7,865 nucleotides of DNA from Erysipelotrichaceae bacterium. Its GTDB lineage: Bacteria; Bacillota_I; Bacilli_A; Erysipelotrichales; Erysipelotrichaceae. Both the position numbers and the translations under genes were made by a program. The stretch lies in NCBI GenBank assembly GCA_017620435.1, contig JAFZQL010000172.1:1-7865 (forward strand). The letters are read 5' to 3'. The stretch's first letter is position 1, and every line of letters starts with the position of its first letter. Below are positions 1-6,247 of this stretch, piece by piece. Under the pieces are notes generated by a model. It had not been told where the DNA came from and ran no database searches. It was given only the letters and a program-made list of their open reading frames with translations.

Positions 1-53
1 GGGATTAATAATTCTTTAATTTTGTTTGTGTTTCATGGAATAATAAAGTCAAT

Positions 54-60
54 AAGGTGG
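54..60 (+). promoter_or_regulatory. Ribosome binding site deciding the mgtC-like start
   Basis: AAGGTGG lies 9 nt upstream of the ATG at 70. The in-frame TTG at 22 has no purine-rich site in front of it, and it would add a 16-residue extension unlike the MgtC family N terminus. The site therefore supports the ATG at 70. Confidence 0.7.
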
Positions 61-69
61 ATAAATCAT

Positions 70-717
70 ATGAACGCATTTCAGTATGAATGGCTCTTAA
101 GAATTCTGGCATCCGTTTTCTTTGCGACCGTCATCGGATACGAGAGGTATCGCAGCTATAAGGAAGCAGGCGTACGTACGCACGTTCTGGTAGCGTTGTC
201 TACCTGTCTGCTGATGATCATCTCAAAATACGGCTTCTTCGATGTAGGAGGGATCGATGCATCAAGGATCGCGGCCGGTGTCGTATCCGGCATCTCCTTT
301 CTGGGAGCGGGTATCATCTTTGAACGTCGCGGCAGGATCGAGGGTCTGACAACTGCGGCGGGAGTATTCGCTACCGGCGCCATCGGCATGTGTTTCGGTG
401 CGGGAATGTATCTGCTGGGAGTCTTTTCCGGTATCCTTACGCTTCTGATCGCTCTGATCTCTCCTGTCTTCAATTACAATCAGCCGCGCAATGTCATGAA
501 GGTCAGTATTCACATGGATCAGGATGGTCAGGCAGAAAAGATCGACGACTGTCTTACAAGACTTCACTGCATTCATACCGAGAACCATATCCGTTCTGAC
601 GAAGAGATCGGCTGGCATCTTGATACCGAGATCGCCACACATGACAACATCAATCCGAAAGATCTGATCGAGGAACTGAAAAAGATCGATTCCGTCATCG
701 ATGTAAAAATCAAATGA
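70..717 (+). CDS. MgtC/SapB family inner-membrane protein
   Basis: This 215-residue integral membrane protein belongs to the MgtC/SapB family. Known members include Salmonella MgtC, linked to growth in low Mg2+ and to control of the F-type ATPase, and many housekeeping homologues of unclear role. Visible signatures, numbered from the ATG at 70, are GYERYRSYKEAGVRTH (23-38), a glycine-rich membrane stretch with VVSGISFLGAGIIF (71-84), and GLTTAAGVFATGAIGM (92-107). Four to five hydrophobic segments fill residues 8-133. A soluble tail (about 141-215) of alternating strands and helices resembles the small ACT-like domain found at the C terminus of many family members. The length is normal for the two-domain form. 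The gene stands alone on the plus strand, converges with the operon to its right, and ends 5 nt before a palindromic terminator. Its promoter is at or beyond the window's left edge. Family assignment is firm; whether it concerns Mg2+ or another stress is not shown by the sequence. Confidence 0.92.
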   Translation: MNAFQYEWLLRILASVFFATVIGYERYRSYKEAGVRTHVLVALSTCLLMIISKYGFFDVGGIDASRIAAGVVSGISFLGAGIIFERRGRIEGLTTAAGVFATGAIGMCFGAGMYLLGVFSGILTLLIALISPVFNYNQPRNVMKVSIHMDQDGQAEKIDDCLTRLHCIHTENHIRSDEEIGWHLDTEIATHDNINPKDLIEELKKIDSVIDVKIK

Positions 718-722
718 TACAA

Positions 723-746
723 AAAGGCGTGAATATTCACGCCTTT
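723..746. terminator. Bidirectional intrinsic terminator between convergent genes
   Basis: This is a perfect 24-nt inverted repeat, AAAGGCGTGAATATTCACGCCTTT, symmetric about 734/735. It has TTTGTTT on the plus-strand exit side and AAAAA before it, which is TTTTT on the minus strand. It begins 5 nt after the mgtC-like stop codon and ends 2 nt before the hydrolase stop codon, so one hairpin probably ends both transcripts. A few central A/T bases would form the loop in RNA. Confidence 0.9.
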
Positions 747-748
747 GT

Positions 749-1369
749 TTATGCTTCCATCCTGTACGGCTGCAGCTCTTCTTTCAGTATCTCCAGGACT
801 TTTTCTTTGGTTTCCGGATCATCCAGTATCGTATGCGATCCGCCTTCCAGCAGATACAGTTTCTTGTCTGGATTATCGATCTTTTCATAATACTTTACCG
901 AAAACTCATAAGGGATCAGTTCGTCTCCTTTTGCGGCTACAAAAGTAACCGGACAGTCGATCTTTTCCACATCAGGAAGACAGCGTTTCAGCACTTCCGG
1001 GAATACATCGATGTATTCATCCGGAACGGCAGGATCCGGATTGCTTCGTTTTATTTCCAGGAATTTCTGGTCGTCAAGACCGGGAGAAAGAAATATCATC
1101 TTTTCAATGCCGTATTCTCTTGAAAAGTGTGACGCCATGAGGGCTCCCATGGAAAAACCGATAACGACAGGTCTTTCTTCTTTGTATTCTTCCAGTATAT
1201 CTTTCACGTTGTTCAGCCAGCGTTCACAGGACGCATCTTCCTTGTTCAGTTCATAGTAGTCGGGAGACAGTATCTCAAAACAGTCGCCGAACGCTTCTCT
1301 AAGCACTTCAAACTGTCTGCCTCTGCGTTTACCGAAACCATGAAGACACAGTATCTTTTTCTTTTCCAT
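749..1369 (-). CDS. Small alpha/beta-hydrolase (serine hydrolase or esterase-like)
   Basis: This is a 206-residue cytoplasmic alpha/beta-hydrolase; no signal peptide or TM segment is seen. LCLHGFG (7-13) is the usual HG oxyanion-hole region after strand 1. GFSMG (71-75) is the nucleophile elbow with Ser73. AAKGDELIP (145-153) holds the likely acid Asp149, and GGSHTI (176-181) holds the likely base His179, so the triad looks complete. The length is near the minimum for the fold, leaving room for only a small lid (about 94-125). The start is supported by AAGGAA (1375-1380) placed 5 nt before the ATG. The gene begins 27 nt after the Hsp70-like stop with no terminator between, so it is probably the third gene of that operon. 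The substrate cannot be told; an esterase, lipase or thioesterase are all possible. Confidence 0.85.
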   Translation of the reverse strand: MEKKKILCLHGFGKRRGRQFEVLREAFGDCFEILSPDYYELNKEDASCERWLNNVKDILEEYKEERPVVIGFSMGALMASHFSREYGIEKMIFLSPGLDDQKFLEIKRSNPDPAVPDEYIDVFPEVLKRCLPDVEKIDCPVTFVAAKGDELIPYEFSVKYYEKIDNPDKKLYLLEGGSHTILDDPETKEKVLEILKEELQPYRMEA

Positions 1370-1396
1370 AACAGTTCCTTTCTTTTGCCGGATGTA

Positions 1397-3310
1397 TTAT
1401 CCCAGCGGTATTTCTACGACTTCCGCCATCTTGGTCAGACAGCTTTCGATCTGCGTCGAGATCTCTTTCACCAGACGCTGAGAGATCTGCTGATTCTTTT
1501 CCTGTTCCAGTTTCTCATAGAGATTGTCTTTGACCTGCTTGGAAATGGAACCCATCCTGGCTTTCAGATAACTCTTCGGAATGACCCTTCTGACGGGATT
1601 CGGAATATTCGAATTCAGCAGCATTTCCTGCATCTTGTCTTTGCCCAAAGCCAGTATCAGCAATGATACGACAACTCCGGCAATAATGCCCGGAAGTCCG
1701 TTGGCGATCAAAGCCACGCCTCCTCCTCCGCAAAGAAGACCCACAACGATAGAGATCGTCGCATCGATCAGCCAGGTGATCTCGTTCACGGCAAAGAGAT
1801 TCTTCGCTTCCACATTGATCTCGATATCGCTCATTGAGAGGAAAGAATTCAGGGAAAGAGAAGAATACGGTACATTGTGTCTGACACAGATCGGCATCGT
1901 ATGTTCTTCCAGTTCAAAAGAAACAGTCTTCAGCCACTTGGCGACCGGCTGCATCAGCAGAGCTCTGGCTTCGTTGGTATGCAGCCAGGTATCGATCTCC
2001 GTCTGCATGACCGGGTCGATGTCGGAGAGTTTCTCGATCTCCCCGTTGCGCCATCTTTCGCTGATCGGCAGGGCGACATGTTCCAGGATCGGCTCGACCA
2101 TCGTCTCTACCGCATCCTGGTAAAGCTCGCTGATGTGTTTCTCAACGATCTGTTCAACGGTGGTAGAATCGACCAGAGCACTGACTTCTTCTTTGAAACC
2201 TCTCAGCTCATCGTCGATCTTTCCGCACCAGGCCAGACCGGAAGCGACCGAGAATTCCGGTTCTGCACAGGTCACGACCACGGCATCATCGAATACTTCA
2301 CGACACCAGTTTCGTATGACCGGCATCCTGGAAACGCCGCCGGTCAGAAAGACCAGTTCCGGCTGTTTTTCCTTGATGGCTTCTTTTGCCAGGACCAGAC
2401 TATCCATGAATACTTCTTTGAATGATTTATCAGAAAGCCTTTCGACCTTCTGGTTCAGAAGTCTATCGGCGATTTCCGCATCGATCTTCAGTGTCAGTCT
2501 TACCGGAATCAGTCCCTGACGGATAGATACGGACTGACTGCACTCATTATCCTTCCAGTATTCCTCGTCGGAGAAATACTTTTCCTTCAGTCTTCTTGCC
2601 GCAAAGTCGCAGTAGCTCTTCCACGGCTCGCTCTCTTCAAAAATCTTACGGATCCTGGCTTCATTAGGTGATGCCTTCACGGATTCTTCCAGCAGGATCT
2701 CATCCATCACGCCGCCGCCCAGGAACACTTCTCCTCCGGTCTTCAGTTCTACTTCTTTACCGCCCATGATATAAGCAAAGTCGGTCGTAGAGGAACCGAT
2801 ATCGATAACCAGTACCGGTTTGTTCAGAATGTCATAGCCGACCTGGAGATGTTTGGACTGGCATGCCGATACCAGAGCGGCTCTGGATTCGGAGATGATC
2901 TTAACAGGAGGATATCCTGTTTTTTCAAAGATGCTGCGGTATTCTTCGCGGGCGGTCTTGTCCCAGCCTGCCGGACAGCCGATGTAGAAGCAGCAGTCAT
3001 CTGACTTGATCAGATCGCCGCTTAGATACAGTTCACCCAGCACACCTGACGCAAAACTCCTTACATCTTTGGTTGCTTCAGGGTCTGTCAGAAAACGGCT
3101 TTTGAAACGTTCTTTTCTCTTGGTCGCATCCGGAGCGTAGCAGGCTCCTTCACCGATCAGAAGCTTTCCGTCCCGAAGCAGCGCATAAGCCGTAATAAAA
3201 CTCTTGGCTTCATTGATCGTAAGCACAACAGGTACAAGATCTTCCGTCTTATCAAGTCTGGTGACGGCGCTTTCCGCGTCGCCCAGGTCAAATCCGTAAA
3301 AACGATCCAT
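1397..3310 (-). CDS. Atypical Hsp70-family ATPase with C-terminal membrane-like hairpin
   Basis: This 637-residue protein has an N-terminal Hsp70/actin-type ATPase domain (about 1-365). Visible motifs are phosphate-1 FYGFDLGDAESAV (4-16), GCPAGW (111-116), which matches the VPA region of DnaK, ISESRAAL (139-146), which matches NEPTAAAL, phosphate-2 VLVIDIGSSTTDFAYI (166-181), FLGGGVMDEIL (196-206), and the adenosine motif LVFLTGGVSRMPVI (319-332). In the phosphate-1 loop, the two Thr that follow DLG in Hsc70 are Asp11-Ala12 here. From about 366 the protein does not resemble the DnaK substrate-binding beta domain. It is helical and charged, then has a Gly-rich hydrophobic hairpin at about 510-556 (containing LLCGGGGVALIANGLPG), then an amphipathic, coiled-coil-like tail at 585-632. 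Membrane association is inferred from this. The start ATG lies 2 nt after the stop of the upstream gene, with an RBS inside that gene, so the two are translationally coupled. It is not DnaK; the client or role is unknown. Confidence 0.88.
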   Translation of the reverse strand: MDRFYGFDLGDAESAVTRLDKTEDLVPVVLTINEAKSFITAYALLRDGKLLIGEGACYAPDATKRKERFKSRFLTDPEATKDVRSFASGVLGELYLSGDLIKSDDCCFYIGCPAGWDKTAREEYRSIFEKTGYPPVKIISESRAALVSACQSKHLQVGYDILNKPVLVIDIGSSTTDFAYIMGGKEVELKTGGEVFLGGGVMDEILLEESVKASPNEARIRKIFEESEPWKSYCDFAARRLKEKYFSDEEYWKDNECSQSVSIRQGLIPVRLTLKIDAEIADRLLNQKVERLSDKSFKEVFMDSLVLAKEAIKEKQPELVFLTGGVSRMPVIRNWCREVFDDAVVVTCAEPEFSVASGLAWCGKIDDELRGFKEEVSALVDSTTVEQIVEKHISELYQDAVETMVEPILEHVALPISERWRNGEIEKLSDIDPVMQTEIDTWLHTNEARALLMQPVAKWLKTVSFELEEHTMPICVRHNVPYSSLSLNSFLSMSDIEINVEAKNLFAVNEITWLIDATISIVVGLLCGGGGVALIANGLPGIIAGVVVSLLILALGKDKMQEMLLNSNIPNPVRRVIPKSYLKARMGSISKQVKDNLYEKLEQEKNQQISQRLVKEISTQIESCLTKMAEVVEIPLG

Positions 3311-3312
3311 CG

Positions 3313-4188
3313 TTATTCTCCTGCCGCAAGACCCTTGCGGATTACACTGCCTGCGATTACCAGGGCAGGTCTGATCGTTCCGGCGCTCTCGGAAGGCATC
3401 AGATCAAAGAAGGCTCTGTTATCACCGTCATAATCGACAACATCGATGTTCCTGCGGCGCAGATAGAACTTCACCTCAGAAATGATCTGCTTCCCGTATT
3501 CGCTGTTCCCTTCGCCATATGCAGATTCCAGCAGATCAGAAAGAAGCTGAACTTCTTCCTTCTTCAGACTGTCTTTTTCTTCCATCAGCGCCTTCTTGTT
3601 TTCCAGAAGCTCCTCATTCCTGACCTGTTCCAGGATCCTGTCCATCGTAAGCACGCTGTTCAGCAGGATGTGATAGGTCTTTTCTCCATCCGGAATCGTC
3701 TCGGCGTAAAGTTCCTGTCTGTTTTCTTCTTTTTTTCTGGCGGAAAAGATTCCGGAAAGGAACAGGAAGAATGCTGCGGCTGCCGCAACGCCAAGTCCTA
3801 TCATCATCTCATCGCTAGGAGGCATGGAATCGGTAAAATAAATCAGCCCTCCTCCTGCCGCCACGAGACACAGTATTCCTAGAAGCAGAAAGATGATGAA
3901 CCAGGCCGATCTGCGCGGCTTGCTGATACCGGGACGGTACTGCGATTTTGACCAGATGACGGATTCTCCGTCACAGTTGAGAAGACCGGCGGAAGAAGAT
4001 ACCGTTTCGATCAGATATACTGCCGTATTCTTGATACGGTCGTTTTCCTCTTCCCCGTTGTATCCGGAAAGAATACGGCTGAGCTGTTCTTCAACGGTTG
4101 CGACCGATTCAGCAGAAGATTTTGCCGCTGCCATATTATGTAAAAAACGTTCTTTATCTTTTTCAAGAAGCGCCTGCATTGTTGTCAT
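3313..4188 (-). CDS. Two-TM coiled-coil protein with GrpE-like C-terminal end
   Basis: This 291-residue protein is the first gene of the Hsp70-like operon. Residues 1-70 are helical and polar. Basic residues (KPRRS, 90-94) precede TM1 (about 95-118). A short acidic loop, SMPPSDEM (121-128), separates it from TM2 (about 129-149), which is followed by positively charged RKK. By the positive-inside rule both ends face the cytoplasm. Residues 182-223 form a highly charged predicted coiled coil, followed by a helix (232-246) and a short strand-rich end: NIDVVDYDGD (247-256), FFDLMP (260-265), TIRPALVIAG (271-280) and VIRKGLA (282-288). A long helix followed by a small beta domain, with an RPA-[hydrophobic]-V motif, recalls the nucleotide exchange factor GrpE. 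That likeness is by eye and weak, but the adjacent Hsp70-family gene supports it. The start is fixed by an ideal RBS. It could instead be an unrelated membrane scaffold for the ATPase. Confidence 0.8.
   Translation of the reverse strand: MTTMQALLEKDKERFLHNMAAAKSSAESVATVEEQLSRILSGYNGEEENDRIKNTAVYLIETVSSSAGLLNCDGESVIWSKSQYRPGISKPRRSAWFIIFLLLGILCLVAAGGGLIYFTDSMPPSDEMMIGLGVAAAAAFFLFLSGIFSARKKEENRQELYAETIPDGEKTYHILLNSVLTMDRILEQVRNEELLENKKALMEEKDSLKKEEVQLLSDLLESAYGEGNSEYGKQIISEVKFYLRRRNIDVVDYDGDNRAFFDLMPSESAGTIRPALVIAGSVIRKGLAAGE
3318..3322 (-). promoter_or_regulatory. Ribosome binding site of the Hsp70-like gene inside the upstream gene
   Basis: AGGAG on the minus strand lies 7 nt before the ATG at 3310. 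It overlaps the last sense codons (Gly-Glu) of the GrpE-like gene, whose TAA sits at 3313-3315. This arrangement points to translational coupling and near-stoichiometric production of the two proteins. Confidence 0.75.
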
Positions 4189-4194
4189 TTTCTG

Positions 4195-4202
4195 CTCCTC
4201 CT
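4195..4202 (-). promoter_or_regulatory. Strong ribosome binding site of the GrpE-like gene
   Basis: AGGAGGAG on the minus strand lies 6 nt before the ATG at 4188. This favours that ATG over the in-frame ATG three codons later (4179). Confidence 0.8.
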
Positions 4203-4211
4203 GTTAATTGA

Positions 4212-4220
4212 ATTCTAGCA
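4212..4220 (-). promoter_or_regulatory. Probable sigma-A extended -10 promoter of the Hsp70-like operon
   Basis: On the minus strand, TGCTAGAAT gives an extended -10 element (TGN plus TAGAAT, one mismatch from TATAAT). The position 17 nt upstream reads TTTAAT, a poor -35, which is common with extended -10 promoters. Transcription would start near 4205, giving a leader of about 16 nt that holds just the RBS. No CIRCE-like (HrcA) inverted repeat is seen, so heat-shock control by that route is not indicated. Confidence 0.6.
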
Positions 4221-4237
4221 CAATTTCCTTTTCTATT

Positions 4238-4260
4238 AAAAAGCCGGCAATCAGTTGCCG
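4238..4260 (-). terminator. Intrinsic terminator of lysS
   Basis: On the minus strand, CGGCAA and TTGCCG form a 6-bp stem around the loop CTGA (4245-4260), followed by GC and a run of five T (4238-4242). It begins 18 nt after the lysS stop and separates lysS from the Hsp70-like operon. The stem is short but GC-rich. Confidence 0.8.
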
Positions 4261-4278
4261 ACTGTTTTTGTTCTGGTT

Positions 4279-6201
4279 TTAGTACAGCTTTGCTCCGGCA
4301 GGGATGTGCGGATCCAGCATCAGCAGATGCAGCTTCTCCTGTCCTTCTTCCTGATGCACGGCACTTATCAGCATCCCGCAGGAATCGATACCCATCATGT
4401 TCCTCGGAGGCAGGTTGACGATCGCCACGCAGGTCTTTCCGATGAGCTCTTCCGGTTCATAAAATTCATGGATCCCGGAAAGGATGATCCTTTCTTTTCC
4501 GGTTCCGTCATCCAGTCTGAACTGCAGGAGTTTCTTGGACTTCGGTACTGCTTCGCAAGCCAGGACCTTTACCACTCTGAAATCGGATTTCGAGAAGGTA
4601 TCGAAGTCGACGTATTCTTCAAACAGCGGTTCGATCTCGACCTTGGAGAAATCGATGACTTCTTCTGTGTCTTCAACTGTTTTAATCGTGCTTCTTTCAC
4701 CTTCTCTTGGCTTCATGGTCGGGAACAGCAGCACTTCTCTGATGGATTCCGTCTGCGCCAGCAGCATCACGAATCTGTCGATACCGATGCCGATGCCTCC
4801 CGTTGGCGGAAGTCCGTATTCCAGTGCTTCGACATAATCCATATCCATGTCGTTGGCTTCCGCATCACCCAGTTCCTTGGCCTTGAGCTGATTCTCGAAT
4901 CTTTCATACTGATCGATCGGATCGTTCAGTTCCGTAAAGGCGTTGGCGTATTCCGTGCCGTTGATGTAGAGTTCAAATCTTAAAGTGAACCGAGGATCCT
5001 TCGGATCTTTCTTGGCCAGCGGCGAGATCTCAATCGGATGTCCGCAGACAAAGACCGGACCGGTCATTTCTTCTTCACACAGCGCTTCGAAGAGGTTGTT
5101 GATGATGTGGCCCAGATCGTGTTCGTGCTTCTCCAGGTTGACGTTGAGCTGTCTGCATACTTCTTCCGCTTCTTCCAGAGAAATCTTTCTGAAATCCTTG
5201 CCGGTCTTTTCATTGACCGCATCGGTCATATCGATCCTCTTAAAAGGAGCTTTCAGGGAAACCGTATGGTCTCCGGTCTGAATTTCTGTCGTACCCAGCA
5301 CCTTCATGGATACTTCTTCCATCAGATTCTCGCACAACTTCATCATGCCTTCCAGATCGGAATAGGCGACATAGGCCTCGATGGTCGTGAATTCCGGATT
5401 GTGCTTGAGATCCATGCCTTCGTTACGGAACAGTCTGCCGATCTCGTAGACGCCCTCCATACCGCCGACGATCAGTCTCTTCAGATAGAGCTCTGTCGCA
5501 ATACGCAGATAGAAGTCCTTATTCAGAGCATTGTGATGGGTTACAAAAGGTCTTGCGCTTGCGCCGCCTAGGATCGGGTTAAGAACAGGCGTTTCCACTT
5601 CTACCAGTCCCTGGCTGTCCAGATTATGACGGATGGCACTGAGGATAGCAGGTCTCAGGAAAGCGATCCTTCTGGCTTCGTCGTTCATAATCAGATCGAC
5701 ATATCTTCTTCTGTATCTTTCCTCGACATCAGTCAGCCCGTGGAATTTCTCAGGCAGCGGTCTTAAGGCCTTGGTCAGATGCGTGTATTCCTTTACGTAA
5801 ACGGAAAGCTCTCCATCCGGATTGGATTCCGAAGGATTGGTCCGGTAGACCAGACCCTTGATGCCGATGATATCACCGATATCGGAAGCCTTCACCAGCT
5901 CATAGGTTTCCTCTCCGACATCCGCCTTGTTTATGACAAGCTGAATCTGTCCGTCTTTATCCAGAATGTGCATGAAACACATCTTGCCCATTCTTCTCTT
6001 GGACATGATCCTGCCGGCGATGGATACTTCTGCCGCCTTGGCTTCCAGTTCTTCCTTGCCGAACGAACCGTAGTCCTCCCTGATCGATTTCGAGTTGGCC
6101 GTTCTTTCATAAGCCTGGCCGAACGGGTCGATGCCCTTGGCTCTCAGGTCTTCCATCTTTTGTCTTCTTACCAGTTCCTGATCGTTGAATTCTCTTTCCA
6201 T
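4279..6201 (-). CDS. lysS: Lysyl-tRNA synthetase, class II, with C-terminal tRNA-binding domain
   Basis: This enzyme charges tRNA-Lys with lysine using ATP, in the cytoplasm. It has 640 residues, against about 490-505 for a usual bacterial LysS. An N-terminal OB-fold anticodon-binding domain spans about 58-145. The class II core follows: motif 1 around 184-207 (GLVEVETPVLNPILGGASARPF runs through 198-219), motif 2 FRNEGMDLKHNPEFTTIEAY (258-277), and motif 3 GGIGIGIDRFVMLL (468-481). The core ends near FPTMKPRE (493-500). A linker then leads to an extra OB-fold of the Trbp111/EMAP-II/MetRS C-terminal type (about 531-640), with DFDTFSKSDFRVVKVLACE (532-550), KLLQFRLDDG (557-566), ILSGIHEFY (573-581) and PPRNMMGIDSCGMLISA (598-614). 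The start is supported by AAGGAG (6208-6213) 6 nt before the ATG. Expression is probably controlled by the T-box leader upstream. The added domain probably improves tRNA binding or dimerisation, by analogy with MetRS. Confidence 0.97.
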   Translation of the reverse strand: MEREFNDQELVRRQKMEDLRAKGIDPFGQAYERTANSKSIREDYGSFGKEELEAKAAEVSIAGRIMSKRRMGKMCFMHILDKDGQIQLVINKADVGEETYELVKASDIGDIIGIKGLVYRTNPSESNPDGELSVYVKEYTHLTKALRPLPEKFHGLTDVEERYRRRYVDLIMNDEARRIAFLRPAILSAIRHNLDSQGLVEVETPVLNPILGGASARPFVTHHNALNKDFYLRIATELYLKRLIVGGMEGVYEIGRLFRNEGMDLKHNPEFTTIEAYVAYSDLEGMMKLCENLMEEVSMKVLGTTEIQTGDHTVSLKAPFKRIDMTDAVNEKTGKDFRKISLEEAEEVCRQLNVNLEKHEHDLGHIINNLFEALCEEEMTGPVFVCGHPIEISPLAKKDPKDPRFTLRFELYINGTEYANAFTELNDPIDQYERFENQLKAKELGDAEANDMDMDYVEALEYGLPPTGGIGIGIDRFVMLLAQTESIREVLLFPTMKPREGERSTIKTVEDTEEVIDFSKVEIEPLFEEYVDFDTFSKSDFRVVKVLACEAVPKSKKLLQFRLDDGTGKERIILSGIHEFYEPEELIGKTCVAIVNLPPRNMMGIDSCGMLISAVHQEEGQEKLHLLMLDPHIPAGAKLY

Positions 6202-6207
6202 GTCTTT

Positions 6208-6213
6208 CTCCTT
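6208..6213 (-). promoter_or_regulatory. lysS ribosome binding site at the end of the T-box terminator tract
   Basis: AAGGAG on the minus strand lies 6 nt before the lysS ATG. It directly follows the T-rich tract of the leader terminator, so translation can begin only on transcripts that read through. Confidence 0.8.
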
Positions 6214-6247
6214 AAATAAAATAAAACGTCCCTATCTCTAAGGACGT
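6214..6247 (-). terminator. T-box-controlled attenuator terminator of lysS
   Basis: On the minus strand, ACGTCC (6247-6242) pairs with GGACGT (6231-6226) around a 10-nt loop, followed by TTTATTTTATTT. The competing antiterminator pairs CTAAGG (6269-6264) with CCTTAG (6243-6238). The two structures share the CC at 6242-6243, and the terminator loop supplies the rest, so they exclude each other. Confidence 0.85.

Noticed and set aside
1..50. A promoter for the mgtC-like gene (TAATAA near 41-46) and an A/T-only inverted repeat near 4-20
   Set aside because: A -10 at 41-46 would put the transcript start on the RBS, no fitting -35 is seen, and the A/T-only repeat is too weak to call. The real promoter is probably outside the window.
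22..69. TTG at 22 as the start of the MgtC-family protein
   Set aside because: No ribosome binding site precedes it, the added residues do not fit the family, and the ATG at 70 has AAGGTGG at good spacing.
1581..2425. Two overlapping plus-strand open frames of about 180 codons opposite the Hsp70-like gene
   Set aside because: Antisense to a gene with clear motifs; low-complexity Ser/Thr-rich or Arg/His/Phe-rich translations typical of shadow frames.
1397..3310. Calling the ATPase DnaK
   Set aside because: It lacks the DnaK substrate-binding beta domain and the Thr pair of the phosphate-1 loop, has a hydrophobic C-terminal hairpin, and is not next to dnaJ, grpE or hrcA of the usual type.
4255..4983. 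Long plus-strand open frame of 242 codons opposite lysS
   Set aside because: It lies antisense to the well-conserved LysRS core and C-terminal domain, has no family resemblance and no RBS; it is a shadow of lysS codon usage.
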